In this document: one piece after another, positions 20,827 to 29,515 of the stretch
Layout: the number at the start of each line of letters is the position of its first letter
How positions within the stretch are numbered: position 1 is the stretch's first letter
NCBI RefSeq assembly: GCF_028776105.2
Contig: NZ_CP145606.1
Location: 124,001-188,000 of the forward strand
Direction of reading: 5' to 3'
Length of the DNA stretch: 64,000 nt
Source: Neisseria leonii
Lineage (GTDB): Bacteria; Pseudomonadota; Gammaproteobacteria; Burkholderiales; Neisseriaceae
The notes under the pieces: model-generated
The model's database searches: none
The model's input: the letters and a program-made list of their open reading frames with translations, nothing else
Told to the model about the DNA's origin: nothing
Position numbers and translations under genes: made by a program

Positions 20827-21300
20827 ATGCAGGGCGACCGTTCGGTAATCCGCAGCCTGAATAAAAATCTGGGGCTGCTGCTGATTACCATCAACCAATA
20901 TTTTCTTCATGCGCGCATTCTGAAAAACTGGGGTTTTGAAGAATTGGGCGAACATTTCTACAAGCAGTCGATTGTCGAGATGAAGTCGGCCGATGCGCTG
21001 ATCGAGCGGATTCTGCTGCTGGAAGGTCTGCCGAATCTTCAAGAGCTGGGCAAGCTGCTCATCGGCGAGCGTGTGGAAGAGATTGTTCGGTGCGATTTGA
21101 GCAAAGAGCAGGAAAAACATGCCGCGCTGGTTGAAGCGATTCAGGTGTGCGAAGCGCAGCAGGATTATGTTTCGCGTCAATTGCTGGAAAAACAGAAAGA
21201 TATTAACGAAGAGCATATCGACTGGCTGGAAACCCAGCAGGAGATGGTGGCCAATCTGGGTTTGATGAATTATCTGCAAACGGCGGCCCAGGAAGACTGA
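20827..21300 (+). CDS. bfrB: Bacterioferritin subunit BfrB (haem-binding type)
   Basis: 157 residues. Two ATG codons are adjacent (20824, 20827). The second lies six bases after AGGAG (20816-20820), better spacing, and gives the length of the gonococcal protein. Met52 in VEMKSAD is kept, so haem can bind between subunits. Glu18 is replaced by Leu (NKNLGLLLIT), which should break the ferroxidase centre. The pair therefore divides the two functions between subunits. A DUS lies directly upstream, and another begins at the stop codon. Confidence 0.95.
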   Translation: MQGDRSVIRSLNKNLGLLLITINQYFLHARILKNWGFEELGEHFYKQSIVEMKSADALIERILLLEGLPNLQELGKLLIGERVEEIVRCDLSKEQEKHAALVEAIQVCEAQQDYVSRQLLEKQKDINEEHIDWLETQQEMVANLGLMNYLQTAAQED

Positions 21301-21416
21301 TGCCGTCTGAAAGGCGGAACAACGGGCGGTCTGCATCGGCAGGCCGCTTTTTTGTGCTTGTGGGCGGAATATTTATTCAGCATAATTTGTCCGTAAATTT
21401 TTGGCGGAGTGGAGAA

Positions 21417-23642
21417 ATGCGGCGGTATCTGGCGGCGTGGCCGGCGGGGGTGTTGTTGTCGTTCGGTTTGGCGGACATACCGCCGCTTTGGCTGTGGACG
21501 GCCGCCGCCGTGTTGCTGTTGCCTGCCGCTTTGCGCTTCCGCCGCCTGAGGCCGCTGCCCGTTTTGCTGGCCGGAGCGGCGTTTGCGGTGTGGCAGGTTC
21601 AGACGGCCTTGGACGGGCAATGGCCGACGGAGCGGCAAGGGCGGGAAGTGTTGCTGGTGCGGGTGGCGGACTTGCCGCAAACCGACGGGCGGCGGACGGT
21701 GTTTGCCGCCGACGCGTGGACGGAGGACAAGCGGTATTACCGTCTGCGCTTGTCGGATTATGAGGGGCGCGACTGGCCGGCGGGCAGCTATTGGCGGGTA
21801 TCGGCGCGTTTGCGCCCGCCGGTGGGCGAAGTGAATTTGCGCGGTTTCAACCGCGAGGCATGGGCTTTGGCCAACGGTTTGGCCGGTATCGGCAGCGTGG
21901 GCGCGGCGCGGACGGCGGTTGATGCGGAAAAACGGCCGTTTTCAGACGGCCTGGCGGCCGTGCGGACGGCGGTCAGTCTGCGCTGGCAGCGTTGGTACGG
22001 GCAGGGCGCGGACAACGGGGTGGCGCTGATGCGGGCGTTGAGTGTGGGCGAGCAGGGGGCGTTGTCCGATGAAATGTGGCAGGTACTGCGCCCGCTGGGG
22101 CTGAATCATTTGGTGAGTATTTCGGGGCTGCATGTCTCGATGGTGGCTCTGCTGGCTGCCGTATTCGGGCGGGTGCTGCTGAAATATGCGCCGCATACGC
22201 CCAAACGGCCGCGTCTGTGGCTGCTGACCGTCGGTTTGGCGGCAGCATGGGCGTATGCGGCGTTGGCCGGTTTTGCCGTACCGACGGTACGTGCGGCGGC
22301 CATGCTGACGGTGGTGGCGCTGGCATGGGTGCGGGGCGGCACGGCATCGGTGTGGACGGCTTGGTGGACGGCGTTGGCGGGGGTGCTGACGCTGTGGCCG
22401 ACGGCAGTTCTGGCGGCGGGGACATGGTTGTCTTTCGGTTTGGTGGGTGCTTTGCTGTGGGGCGGTAGTTGGCGCACGGGCGAGCAGGGCGGAAGGTTGT
22501 GGCGGGCACAATGGGCGGCGGGCGTGATGTCGGCAGTGATGCTGGGTTACGGATTTGCAGTGTTGCCGTTATGGAGTCCGGCGGTCAATCTGCCCGCGAT
22601 ACCGTGGTTTTCATGGGTGTTGGTGCCTTTGGCACTGGCCGCTTCGGCAATACCGTGGCCGCCGCTGCAACAGGCGGCGGTTTGGTTGGGCGAATACACT
22701 TGGCGCGCGCTGGCATGGTTGGCCGAGTATGCGCCCGAGTGGTCGGTAGCCGCCGCACCTTGGCCGCTGGCGGCTGCCGCATTTTGTGCCGTGGCGGTAT
22801 GGCTGGTACCGGCGGGCTTGGGGTTGCGCCCGTGGGCGGCGGCGGTTTTGCTGCTGTTTGTGCTGTACCGGCCGGAGCGGCCGCCGTCAGGCCGTCTGAA
22901 TGTAACGGTGCTGGACAGCGGGCAGGGTTTGGCAGTATGGCTGCAAACGGCCAATCGGGATTTGTTGTTTGATACGGGAACGGCCGCCGCTGCCGGCGGT
23001 CAGGTCATACTGGCATTGCGTGCGGCCGGTGTGCGGCGTTTGGACGCGCTGGTGTTCTCGCACCGGGATAACGATCACGACGGCGGCGGGCAGATGGTGC
23101 GGCAGGCATTTGTGCCCGATAGAGTGTGGGCGGGGCAGCCGGAGTTTTACAGCGGGGCACGGCACTGTTCGCCCGCATCGTGGCAGTGGGACGGTGTCCA
23201 TTTCGAGTGGCTGACACCGGAGGAGCCGGCCGACAGCGATAACGGGAAGAGCTGTGTGCTGCGGGCGGTGGCCGGCGGGGAGGCGGTGCTGCTGACCGGT
23301 GATTTGGACAGTCGGGGCGAGCAGCGGCTGATAGCGCAATACGGTTCCGCGCTGTTCAGCCAGCTGCTGATTTTGGGACACCACGGCAGCAACACGTCGT
23401 CTTCGGGGCGTTTTTTGAACAGTGTGTCGCCCGAATATGCCGTTGCGTCCAGCGGTTATGCCAATGCCTACGGTCACCCGTCGCCTGCCGTGCAGAACCG
23501 TGTGCGCGCCCACGGCGGCCGTCTGCTGCGTACCGACTTGTCCGGTGCATGGCGGTTCGAACTGGGGGCGGGAAGGCGGTTGCCCGTCAAAGTGCGGCCG
23601 TGGCGGCCGTATTGGCAGAAAAAGCCGTTTGATTGGGTATGA
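21417..23642 (+). CDS. comA: DNA uptake channel ComA (ComEC/Rec2 family)
   Basis: Inner-membrane channel that takes single-stranded DNA into the cytoplasm during transformation. The 741-residue product has N-terminal membrane helices and an OB-like soluble domain (about 1-180), and a competence domain with many helices (about 200-490) including NHLVSISGLHVSM. The C-terminal metallo-beta-lactamase-like domain has FSHRDNDHDGGG (about 543) and ILGHHGSNTSSSG. The ATG at 21417 with GGAG before it is preferred over more distant starts. Several DUS copies are inside the gene. It lies downstream of bfrAB with a gap of 116 bases. Confidence 0.95.
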   Translation: MRRYLAAWPAGVLLSFGLADIPPLWLWTAAAVLLLPAALRFRRLRPLPVLLAGAAFAVWQVQTALDGQWPTERQGREVLLVRVADLPQTDGRRTVFAADAWTEDKRYYRLRLSDYEGRDWPAGSYWRVSARLRPPVGEVNLRGFNREAWALANGLAGIGSVGAARTAVDAEKRPFSDGLAAVRTAVSLRWQRWYGQGADNGVALMRALSVGEQGALSDEMWQVLRPLGLNHLVSISGLHVSMVALLAAVFGRVLLKYAPHTPKRPRLWLLTVGLAAAWAYAALAGFAVPTVRAAAMLTVVALAWVRGGTASVWTAWWTALAGVLTLWPTAVLAAGTWLSFGLVGALLWGGSWRTGEQGGRLWRAQWAAGVMSAVMLGYGFAVLPLWSPAVNLPAIPWFSWVLVPLALAASAIPWPPLQQAAVWLGEYTWRALAWLAEYAPEWSVAAAPWPLAAAAFCAVAVWLVPAGLGLRPWAAAVLLLFVLYRPERPPSGRLNVTVLDSGQGLAVWLQTANRDLLFDTGTAAAAGGQVILALRAAGVRRLDALVFSHRDNDHDGGGQMVRQAFVPDRVWAGQPEFYSGARHCSPASWQWDGVHFEWLTPEEPADSDNGKSCVLRAVAGGEAVLLTGDLDSRGEQRLIAQYGSALFSQLLILGHHGSNTSSSGRFLNSVSPEYAVASSGYANAYGHPSPAVQNRVRAHGGRLLRTDLSGAWRFELGAGRRLPVKVRPWRPYWQKKPFDWV

Positions 23643-23698
23643 AAACAACACTGTATGATTACAGCAGCAGGAAAAGCTGTAATAAATTGTATAAAGCT

Positions 23699-23727
23699 GA
23701 GACAGGAAAATACTTTGCCACTATACT
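23699..23727 (+). promoter_or_regulatory. Candidate promoter of the type I secretion operon
   Basis: GAGACA at 23699-23704, 17 bp, TATACT at 23722-23727, about 100 bases before the first gene. An inverted repeat TTACAGC...GCTGTAA lies just upstream (about 23658-23683). Confidence 0.4.
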
Positions 23728-23832
23728 TGTCCGCCTGCCTTTTTCCGGCAGGCGGCGGTACTTTTCCCGCGGCCGCTTGTGCCGTACCGGTTTTCATACG
23801 GCCTGTTTCCCATTTTTCGAATACTGTGATCT

Positions 23833-25533
23833 ATGAACCCGCTCCAATCCAAAGCCAAAACGCTGCGCGTGCTGAGTGCCTCGGTGATGCTGATGCTGGC
23901 ACCGTGGGCCGCGCAGGCTGCGCAGTTGCAGGATATTCTGCGCTATTCGCTGGTAAATGACCCGCGCCTGATGGAGGCCAAAGCCAACGAAGACATTGCC
24001 AAAAGCGCCACGGCCGCCAGCAAAGCAGGGCATTATCCTGTACTCAGCCTGGTCGGCAATCAGGTAATGTACCAACAGAACGACCGGTCGAGCGACGACA
24101 TGACGGGCGGTTTGGGTTTGCGCGGTACGTTGAACCTGTACTCTTGGGGCGGCGTGGAGGCTGCCGTCAACCGCGACCGCCAAAACGAAATTTTTTACCG
24201 CCACAAAACGGCGGAAACCCGGGAAGAGCTGGGCAGCACCATCGGCAAACTGTATCTCGAAGCCCTGCGCGCACTCGATGCCGTCCGTCTGAACGAAAAA
24301 AGCCTGGCGCGGCACAACAAGCTGTTGCAGGACTTGTCCGTGATTGTGAAATACGATGCCGGCCGCCGTTCCGAGATGGTGGAGGCTCAGGCGCGCCGCC
24401 TGCAAGTTCAGACCACGATTGCCCAGCAGCAGCGTACGCTTGCTATGGCGTTGAGCCGTCTGGCTTCCTATACCCCCGCACCGGTGGCGGCAAACGATTT
24501 GACCGATCCCTTCCGTTCGGAAACCGCCGCCGGCCTGATCAGCCGCTACCGCATCGAAGATTACGGCCAAACGCCGTCTTATCTGGCACAAAAGGCCGAG
24601 CGCGAGCGTACGGTATATGAGCGGGACGCGGCCAAAGCCGCCCGCAAACCCGCCATCAATCTGGAAAGCTATTTGAGCAATAAGAAAAAACAGGTTTATC
24701 TGAACCTGTCTTGGAACTTCTTCGACATGGCGGCGGCCTACAATGTCGATAAAAGCGTCTATACGGTTGCTGCCGCAGAGGCGCGCATGGATCAGATTCT
24801 GCGCGATGTCAGCGAGCGGGCGCGCACGGCGCAGGTCGATATGATTGAAAGCGAGCGGCGTGCCGCGATTACGGCCGAGCATATCGCCGCCCAGCAGGAA
24901 GTCGTCAAGGCGTTTGAATTACAGTTTAAAATCGCGCGCCGCAGTCTGGTGGATGTTCTGGATGCGTACAGCCAGCTGGTCAATATCGAACAGGCTTATT
25001 CTTCGGCGCAAAACGATTTCCGCGATGCGGCATTGGCTTATCTGACCGCCCAGTCGAAAGTTTCCGAATGGGCGGGACTGACGTTGGGTACCGATAACGG
25101 CGCGGGCCGTACGCTGTCGGTCAAACGGACGGACGGCACACAGGCGACCGCCGGAGGCGGCACGTCCGAAGTGCCGTCGGCCGCACCGCTTCCCGACCGT
25201 TTTACCGAACGGGCGGGCTTGAAGATGCCGTCTGAAAACGACGGATTTGTCTATCCTTACGGCGGTATTCCCGTTGCGGACAGCTATGCCGAACGTTTGG
25301 CCGCAGAGGCGGGCGGGCAGGCCGGCAACAGCCGTGGGCAGCCGTCCGAAACCGAAGCCGTTCAGACGGCCTCTCCCGCGACGTTTGCCGAACGGGCGGG
25401 CTTGAAGATGCCGTCTGAAAACGGCGGATTTGTCTATCCTTACGGCGGCATTCCTGTTGCCGACAGTTACGCCGGGCGTTTGGCTGCCGAAGCGGCCGCC
25501 GCCATTGAAGAAGAATCCCTTACCCCACCCTGA
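23833..25533 (+). CDS. TolC/LapE-like outer-membrane factor of a type I secretion system
   Basis: A 566-residue exported protein with a signal peptide (cleavage after PWAAQA, about residue 29). The TolC fold (about 32-425) consists of two repeats of an OEP domain, with long helices. It forms the outer-membrane tunnel for the ABC and HlyD-like proteins encoded next. The last 110 residues are unusual: a 37-residue unit ((F)xERAGLKMPSEN...FVYPYGGIPVADSY) occurs twice (about 457-493 and 518-554) in a Gly/Ala-rich tail. Each unit contains a DUS-encoded MPSEN. The stop is six bases before the ABC gene. Confidence 0.88.
   Translation: MNPLQSKAKTLRVLSASVMLMLAPWAAQAAQLQDILRYSLVNDPRLMEAKANEDIAKSATAASKAGHYPVLSLVGNQVMYQQNDRSSDDMTGGLGLRGTLNLYSWGGVEAAVNRDRQNEIFYRHKTAETREELGSTIGKLYLEALRALDAVRLNEKSLARHNKLLQDLSVIVKYDAGRRSEMVEAQARRLQVQTTIAQQQRTLAMALSRLASYTPAPVAANDLTDPFRSETAAGLISRYRIEDYGQTPSYLAQKAERERTVYERDAAKAARKPAINLESYLSNKKKQVYLNLSWNFFDMAAAYNVDKSVYTVAAAEARMDQILRDVSERARTAQVDMIESERRAAITAEHIAAQQEVVKAFELQFKIARRSLVDVLDAYSQLVNIEQAYSSAQNDFRDAALAYLTAQSKVSEWAGLTLGTDNGAGRTLSVKRTDGTQATAGGGTSEVPSAAPLPDRFTERAGLKMPSENDGFVYPYGGIPVADSYAERLAAEAGGQAGNSRGQPSETEAVQTASPATFAERAGLKMPSENGGFVYPYGGIPVADSYAGRLAAEAAAAIEEESLTPP
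25201..25311 (+). repeat. Coding direct repeat, copy 1 (with DUS)
   Basis: The 111-bp unit is nearly identical to 25384-25494, offset 183 bp. It contains ATGCCGTCTGAA (about 25228-25239) in frame as MPSE. Confidence 0.85.
25384..25494 (+). repeat. Coding direct repeat, copy 2 (with DUS)
   Basis: Second copy of the 111-bp unit. Differences from copy 1 are few and many are silent. Between the copies lies one further DUS in reverse orientation (TTCAGACGGCCT, about 25362). Confidence 0.85.
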
Positions 25534-25539
25534 ACCATC

Positions 25540-27771
25540 ATGAAATCCATTATCGACCATATTGCCCTGACCACCAGCCTGTTGGGCGCGCCCGTTTCTG
25601 CGGCGGCTCTGTCGGCCGATGTGGTGCGCGACGGCAAGTTAAACGCCAATTTCCAGTCGCTGAAAGAAGTGCTGCGCAGCCACGGCTTCGACAATACGCT
25701 TTCCAAGCGCGCACTGCGCGACATTCCTTCTCTGGCTCTGCCTGCGGTACTGATTCTGCACAACGAAGATGCCGCCGTACTCACTTCTGTCGACGGTGTG
25801 GGCGACGAGCGCATCTACCGCATCCGTCAGACAGACGGCCTCGAACGCAGCCTGAGCCAGGCCGAATTGTCGGCGGTGTATCTGGGTTTCTGCTGGTTTA
25901 TCAAACAGAAACAGATTTCCGACAGACGCTCCGAGCTGCCCGAATACCACTTGCCGAAATCATGGTTCTGGCAGGTAATCTGGCGTTTCAAAGGCTATTA
26001 TTACCAAGTCATTCTGGCGACGTTTCTGATTAACTTTCTCGCCTTGGTCAGCTCGCTGTATGTCATGAACGTTTACGACCGCGTGATTCCGAACCAGGCC
26101 TATGAAACGCTGTGGGTATTGAGCATCGGCGTGGTGTTGGCGGTAACGTTTGAATTTGTCGCCAAAATGATACGCGGCTATCTGACCGATGTGGCAGGCA
26201 AAAAAGCCGACCTGATTATCAGCTCGGCACTGTTCCGCCGCGTGATGGCGCTGCGGCTGGCAGAACGCCCGGCATCGGCAGGCTCGTATGCCAACAATCT
26301 GCGCGATTTTGAAGCGGTGCGCGAGTTTATGACCAGTGCTAGCCTCTTGGCTTTGGTGGACTTCCCTTTTCTGATTCTGTTTGTCGGTGTGATTGCGGTT
26401 GTGGGCGGGAAATTGGCACTGGTGCCGGTGCTGATTATTCCGACCGTGCTGCTGGTCAGCTTTATCGCGCAGCGGCCGCTGGCAAAATATATCAATGAAT
26501 CGATGAAAGAAAGCTCGCAGCGGCAGGGGCTGCTGGTGGAGTCGCTGGAAGGCATCGAAACGCTGAAAACCAATAATGCGACCAATTGGGCACAGCAGCG
26601 TTGGGACGGTTATACCGCCAAGACCGCCGCATCGTCGATTAAAGTGAAAAACACCAGCAATTTTGTGGTGAATTTCGCTGTGGCGATGCAGCAGCTCAAT
26701 ACCGTTTTTCTGGTGCTGCTGGGAACCTACCTGATTCATGCCGAAAATCCGGCCGACCGCATTACCATGGGCGCATTGATTGCCGCCGTGATTCTGTCGG
26801 GGCGCGCGCTCTCGCCCCTGTCGCAAATGGCCGGGCTGGCCACGCGCTTCCAGCAGGCCAAACTGGCGTTGAGCGGTGTCAATCAGATTGTCGATCGGCC
26901 GGTAGAGCGCCACCCCGACCGCAATTACATCACGCTGACTCCGGCGCAGGGGCAGATACGTTTCGAGCAGGTGTCGTTTGCTTACGGTCAGGAAGGTGCA
27001 GAAGCACTGAGCCAGATAAATCTTCTGGTTCAGCCCGGCGAAAAAATCGGTATTCTGGGCAGCATCGGCAGCGGTAAGAGCACCATGCTCAAACTGGCGG
27101 GCGGGCTGTTCGAGCCGGGGTCGGGCAACGTGATGTTCGACGGCGTGGATATGCGCCAGATTGATCCGAATTTCCTGCGCAGCGAAGTGCTGCTGCTCAA
27201 CCAGTCGCCGCGCCTGTTTTTGGGTACGCTGCGCGAAAATATGGATTTGGCGCGTACCGACGGCTATTCCAGCGATCAGGAACTGATTGACGCGCTGCGC
27301 CGTTTCGGTCTGGACCGCGTTATCCGCAGCCATCCGCGCGGTTTGGATATGCCTTTGGGCGAAGACGGTATGGGCTTGTCGGGCGGCCAGAAACAGATTG
27401 TCGCTTTGGCGCGCATGACCTTGCGCCAGCCGCGCGTGGTGCTGTTGGACGAGCCGACTACCGGCTTGGATCAGGCCACCGAAATCACCGCGTTGCAGGG
27501 TATTGCCCAGTGGGCGCAGGACAAAACGCTGCTGGTCGTTACCCACCGTCCGCAGGTACTGCAAATTGTCCGGCGCATTGTCGTGGTCGAAAACGGGCGG
27601 ATTGTGATGGACGGCCCGCGCGATTTGGTGTTGAAAAAGCTGATGGAAAACGAGCAGGCACAGAAAGAAGCCCGCCGCAAAGCGCAAGCCGGACAGTTGG
27701 CCGCGCAGGCGGCAAAAGAGGCACAGGCGGCACAGCCGGACGGGCAGGATACCCGGCCGCAGCAGGCCTGA
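25540..27771 (+). CDS. Type I secretion ABC transporter (LapB-like permease/ATPase)
   Basis: A 743-residue inner-membrane exporter. Residues 1-135 form a C39-like domain without the catalytic Cys, as in HlyB/LapB, which bind but do not cut cargo. The membrane domain spans about 150-430. The ATPase domain has Walker A GSIGSGKST (about 508), signature LSGGQKQ (about 613) and Walker B VVLLDEPTTG (about 634). The C-terminal tail after about 715 is Ala/Gln-rich. The start is six bases after the TolC-like stop. Overall similarity is to the LapB branch that exports large RTX adhesins. Confidence 0.92.
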   Translation: MKSIIDHIALTTSLLGAPVSAAALSADVVRDGKLNANFQSLKEVLRSHGFDNTLSKRALRDIPSLALPAVLILHNEDAAVLTSVDGVGDERIYRIRQTDGLERSLSQAELSAVYLGFCWFIKQKQISDRRSELPEYHLPKSWFWQVIWRFKGYYYQVILATFLINFLALVSSLYVMNVYDRVIPNQAYETLWVLSIGVVLAVTFEFVAKMIRGYLTDVAGKKADLIISSALFRRVMALRLAERPASAGSYANNLRDFEAVREFMTSASLLALVDFPFLILFVGVIAVVGGKLALVPVLIIPTVLLVSFIAQRPLAKYINESMKESSQRQGLLVESLEGIETLKTNNATNWAQQRWDGYTAKTAASSIKVKNTSNFVVNFAVAMQQLNTVFLVLLGTYLIHAENPADRITMGALIAAVILSGRALSPLSQMAGLATRFQQAKLALSGVNQIVDRPVERHPDRNYITLTPAQGQIRFEQVSFAYGQEGAEALSQINLLVQPGEKIGILGSIGSGKSTMLKLAGGLFEPGSGNVMFDGVDMRQIDPNFLRSEVLLLNQSPRLFLGTLRENMDLARTDGYSSDQELIDALRRFGLDRVIRSHPRGLDMPLGEDGMGLSGGQKQIVALARMTLRQPRVVLLDEPTTGLDQATEITALQGIAQWAQDKTLLVVTHRPQVLQIVRRIVVVENGRIVMDGPRDLVLKKLMENEQAQKEARRKAQAGQLAAQAAKEAQAAQPDGQDTRPQQA

Positions 27772-27784
27772 CAGTTCAGCAGCA

Positions 27785-27827
27785 AGGCCGTCTGAAAACA
27801 CGGGTTTTCGGCTTTTTCAGACGGCCT
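27785..27827 (+). terminator. DUS hairpin inside the secretion operon
   Basis: AGGCCGTCTGAA at 27785-27796 and TTCAGACGGCCT at 27816-27827, between the ABC and HlyD-like genes. It may partly terminate transcription before the HlyD-like gene. Confidence 0.55.
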
Positions 27828-27850
27828 TTCAGACTTAACGGATAATCATC

Positions 27851-29086
27851 ATGAGTCATCAAACAGAAAACAAAGAAACGCTGAAATCAGGCGATCTGGC
27901 GTTGGTCAACGATTTGAACGCCGCTTTGCAGAAGGAAAAACACACCGGCAAATTTTGGGTCATCGGTCTGCTGGCGGTGTTTTTGACCGTATTTGTCATT
28001 TGGGCATACAACAGCCCGCTGGAAGAAGTAACGCGCGGGCAGGGCAGTATTATCCCGAGCAGCCGTGAACAGGTGATTCAGAGCCTGGATCAGGGCGTGG
28101 TCAAAGACATGAAAGTGCGCGAGGGCGATGTGGTGGAACGCGGCCAGATTCTGCTGAATCTGGACGATACGCGCAGCTCGGCCGTATTGCGCGAGAGCGA
28201 AGCCAAAGTGGCGAATCTGGAAGCCATGGCCGCCCGGCTGCGTGCCGAAGCCTACGGCAGCCCGCTGACGTTTCCGAAAGGCCTGAGCAGGGAGCTGGTG
28301 CAGCGCGAACAGGCGGCCTATATCGCGCGCCGCCGTGCCGTTGTGGACGCAGTACAGGGTTTGGCGCAGAGCAAAGCCGCTCTGGATCAGGAAATCGGCA
28401 TTACTGCGCCTATGGTGCGGCAGGGCGTGGTATCCGAAGTCGAACTGCTGCGTATGCAGCGCGAATCGAATGATCTGGCTTCGCAGATTGCGCAGCGGCA
28501 AAACGACTACATAGCCAAATCCAGCGAAGAATTGGTGCGCATCGAATCCGAATTGGCACAGGCACGCGAAAATATGGCGATGCGCGCCGATCCTGTGGAG
28601 CGTTCGCAAATCCGTGCGCCGATGAAGGGCATTGTGAAAGACATCCGCATCAATACCGTGGGCGGCGTAGTCAATGCGGGCGAAAACATCATGACGATTG
28701 TGCCGCTGGACGACAAACTTTTGGTCGAAGCCTATATCAGCCCGCGCGATGTGGCGTTTATCCACCCGGGATTGGATGCGGTGGTGAAAATCAGTGCGTA
28801 CGATTATGCGATTTACGGCGGCCTGAACGGCAAGGTTACTCTCATCAGCCCCGACACCATCAGCAACAAAGAGCGTACCGAGCAGCTCAAACTCAATCCG
28901 AACGAAGTCTATTACCGCGTTCTGGTACAGACCGACGGCAACAGCCTGACCGACCGCGACGGCAAAGTACTGCCGATTATTCCCGGTATGGTGGCGAGTG
29001 TGGACATCAAAACCGGTGAAAAAACCGTATTCCAATACTTGACCAAACCGCTGACCCGCATGAAACAGGCATTGCGCGAGCGTTAA
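27851..29086 (+). CDS. HlyD/LapC-family membrane fusion protein
   Basis: A 411-residue periplasmic adaptor with a short cytoplasmic N-terminus, one transmembrane helix at about 34-52 and the lipoyl-like half-motif VRGQGSIIPSSREQ. A coiled-coil hairpin (about 120-255) and a C-terminal barrel follow, ending in the family motif PGMVASVDIKTGEKTVFQYL. It should link the ABC protein to the TolC-like channel. No strong ribosome site is seen. No RTX-type cargo gene lies nearby; the next gene is unrelated. Confidence 0.92.
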   Translation: MSHQTENKETLKSGDLALVNDLNAALQKEKHTGKFWVIGLLAVFLTVFVIWAYNSPLEEVTRGQGSIIPSSREQVIQSLDQGVVKDMKVREGDVVERGQILLNLDDTRSSAVLRESEAKVANLEAMAARLRAEAYGSPLTFPKGLSRELVQREQAAYIARRRAVVDAVQGLAQSKAALDQEIGITAPMVRQGVVSEVELLRMQRESNDLASQIAQRQNDYIAKSSEELVRIESELAQARENMAMRADPVERSQIRAPMKGIVKDIRINTVGGVVNAGENIMTIVPLDDKLLVEAYISPRDVAFIHPGLDAVVKISAYDYAIYGGLNGKVTLISPDTISNKERTEQLKLNPNEVYYRVLVQTDGNSLTDRDGKVLPIIPGMVASVDIKTGEKTVFQYLTKPLTRMKQALRER

Positions 29087-29227
29087 GCCGGACGGCGGCC
29101 GCAGGGGGGAACCCGGCGGCCGTTTTGATATGGCCGGCTGTGCAGTGCGTGCGGCTCCGCTTTTCAGACGGCCTGATTTGCCTGTTGCGGGCGAAAGGTT
29201 TAAAGTAGCGGTTTTTTGGGAGGCGAG

Positions 29228-29500
29228 ATGAGCCATTCCGTGATTACCGTTATCGGCAAAGACCGCATCGGCATCGTGTACGATGTTTCAAAAATCATGG
29301 CGGAAAACAGGCTGAACATTCTCAACATCAGCCAGCAGCTGATGGGCGACTATTTCACCATGATTATCCTGGCCGATACGGCCGCCTGCCCGAAATCCCG
29401 CCGGGAAATGCTGGATCTGTTTGCCGCAGAGGGCGCGAGGCTGGCCTTGGATATCCGTATGCAGAACGAAGATCTGTTCAACGCGATGCACCGCATCTGA
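29228..29500 (+). CDS. ACT domain protein, UPF0237 family
   Basis: A 90-residue protein made of one ACT fold, starting SHSVITVIGKDRIGIVYDVS. ACT domains bind amino acids or other small ligands. The ATG at 29228 is chosen because GGGAGG lies five bases before it. Fifteen bases after the stop the UPF0210 gene begins; the two are a conserved pair in many bacteria, so the ACT protein is probably its regulatory partner. The ligand is unknown. Confidence 0.9.
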   Translation: MSHSVITVIGKDRIGIVYDVSKIMAENRLNILNISQQLMGDYFTMIILADTAACPKSRREMLDLFAAEGARLALDIRMQNEDLFNAMHRI

Positions 29501-29515
29501 AAGGCCGTCTGAAAC

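Noticed and set aside
25960..27801. 613-codon minus-strand frame opposite the ABC exporter
   Set aside because: Shadow of a well-supported ABC transporter gene.
29092..29124. Terminator after the HlyD-like gene
   Set aside because: Two GC-rich arms (GGCGGCCG) exist but pair poorly with no good T run, so it was not listed.
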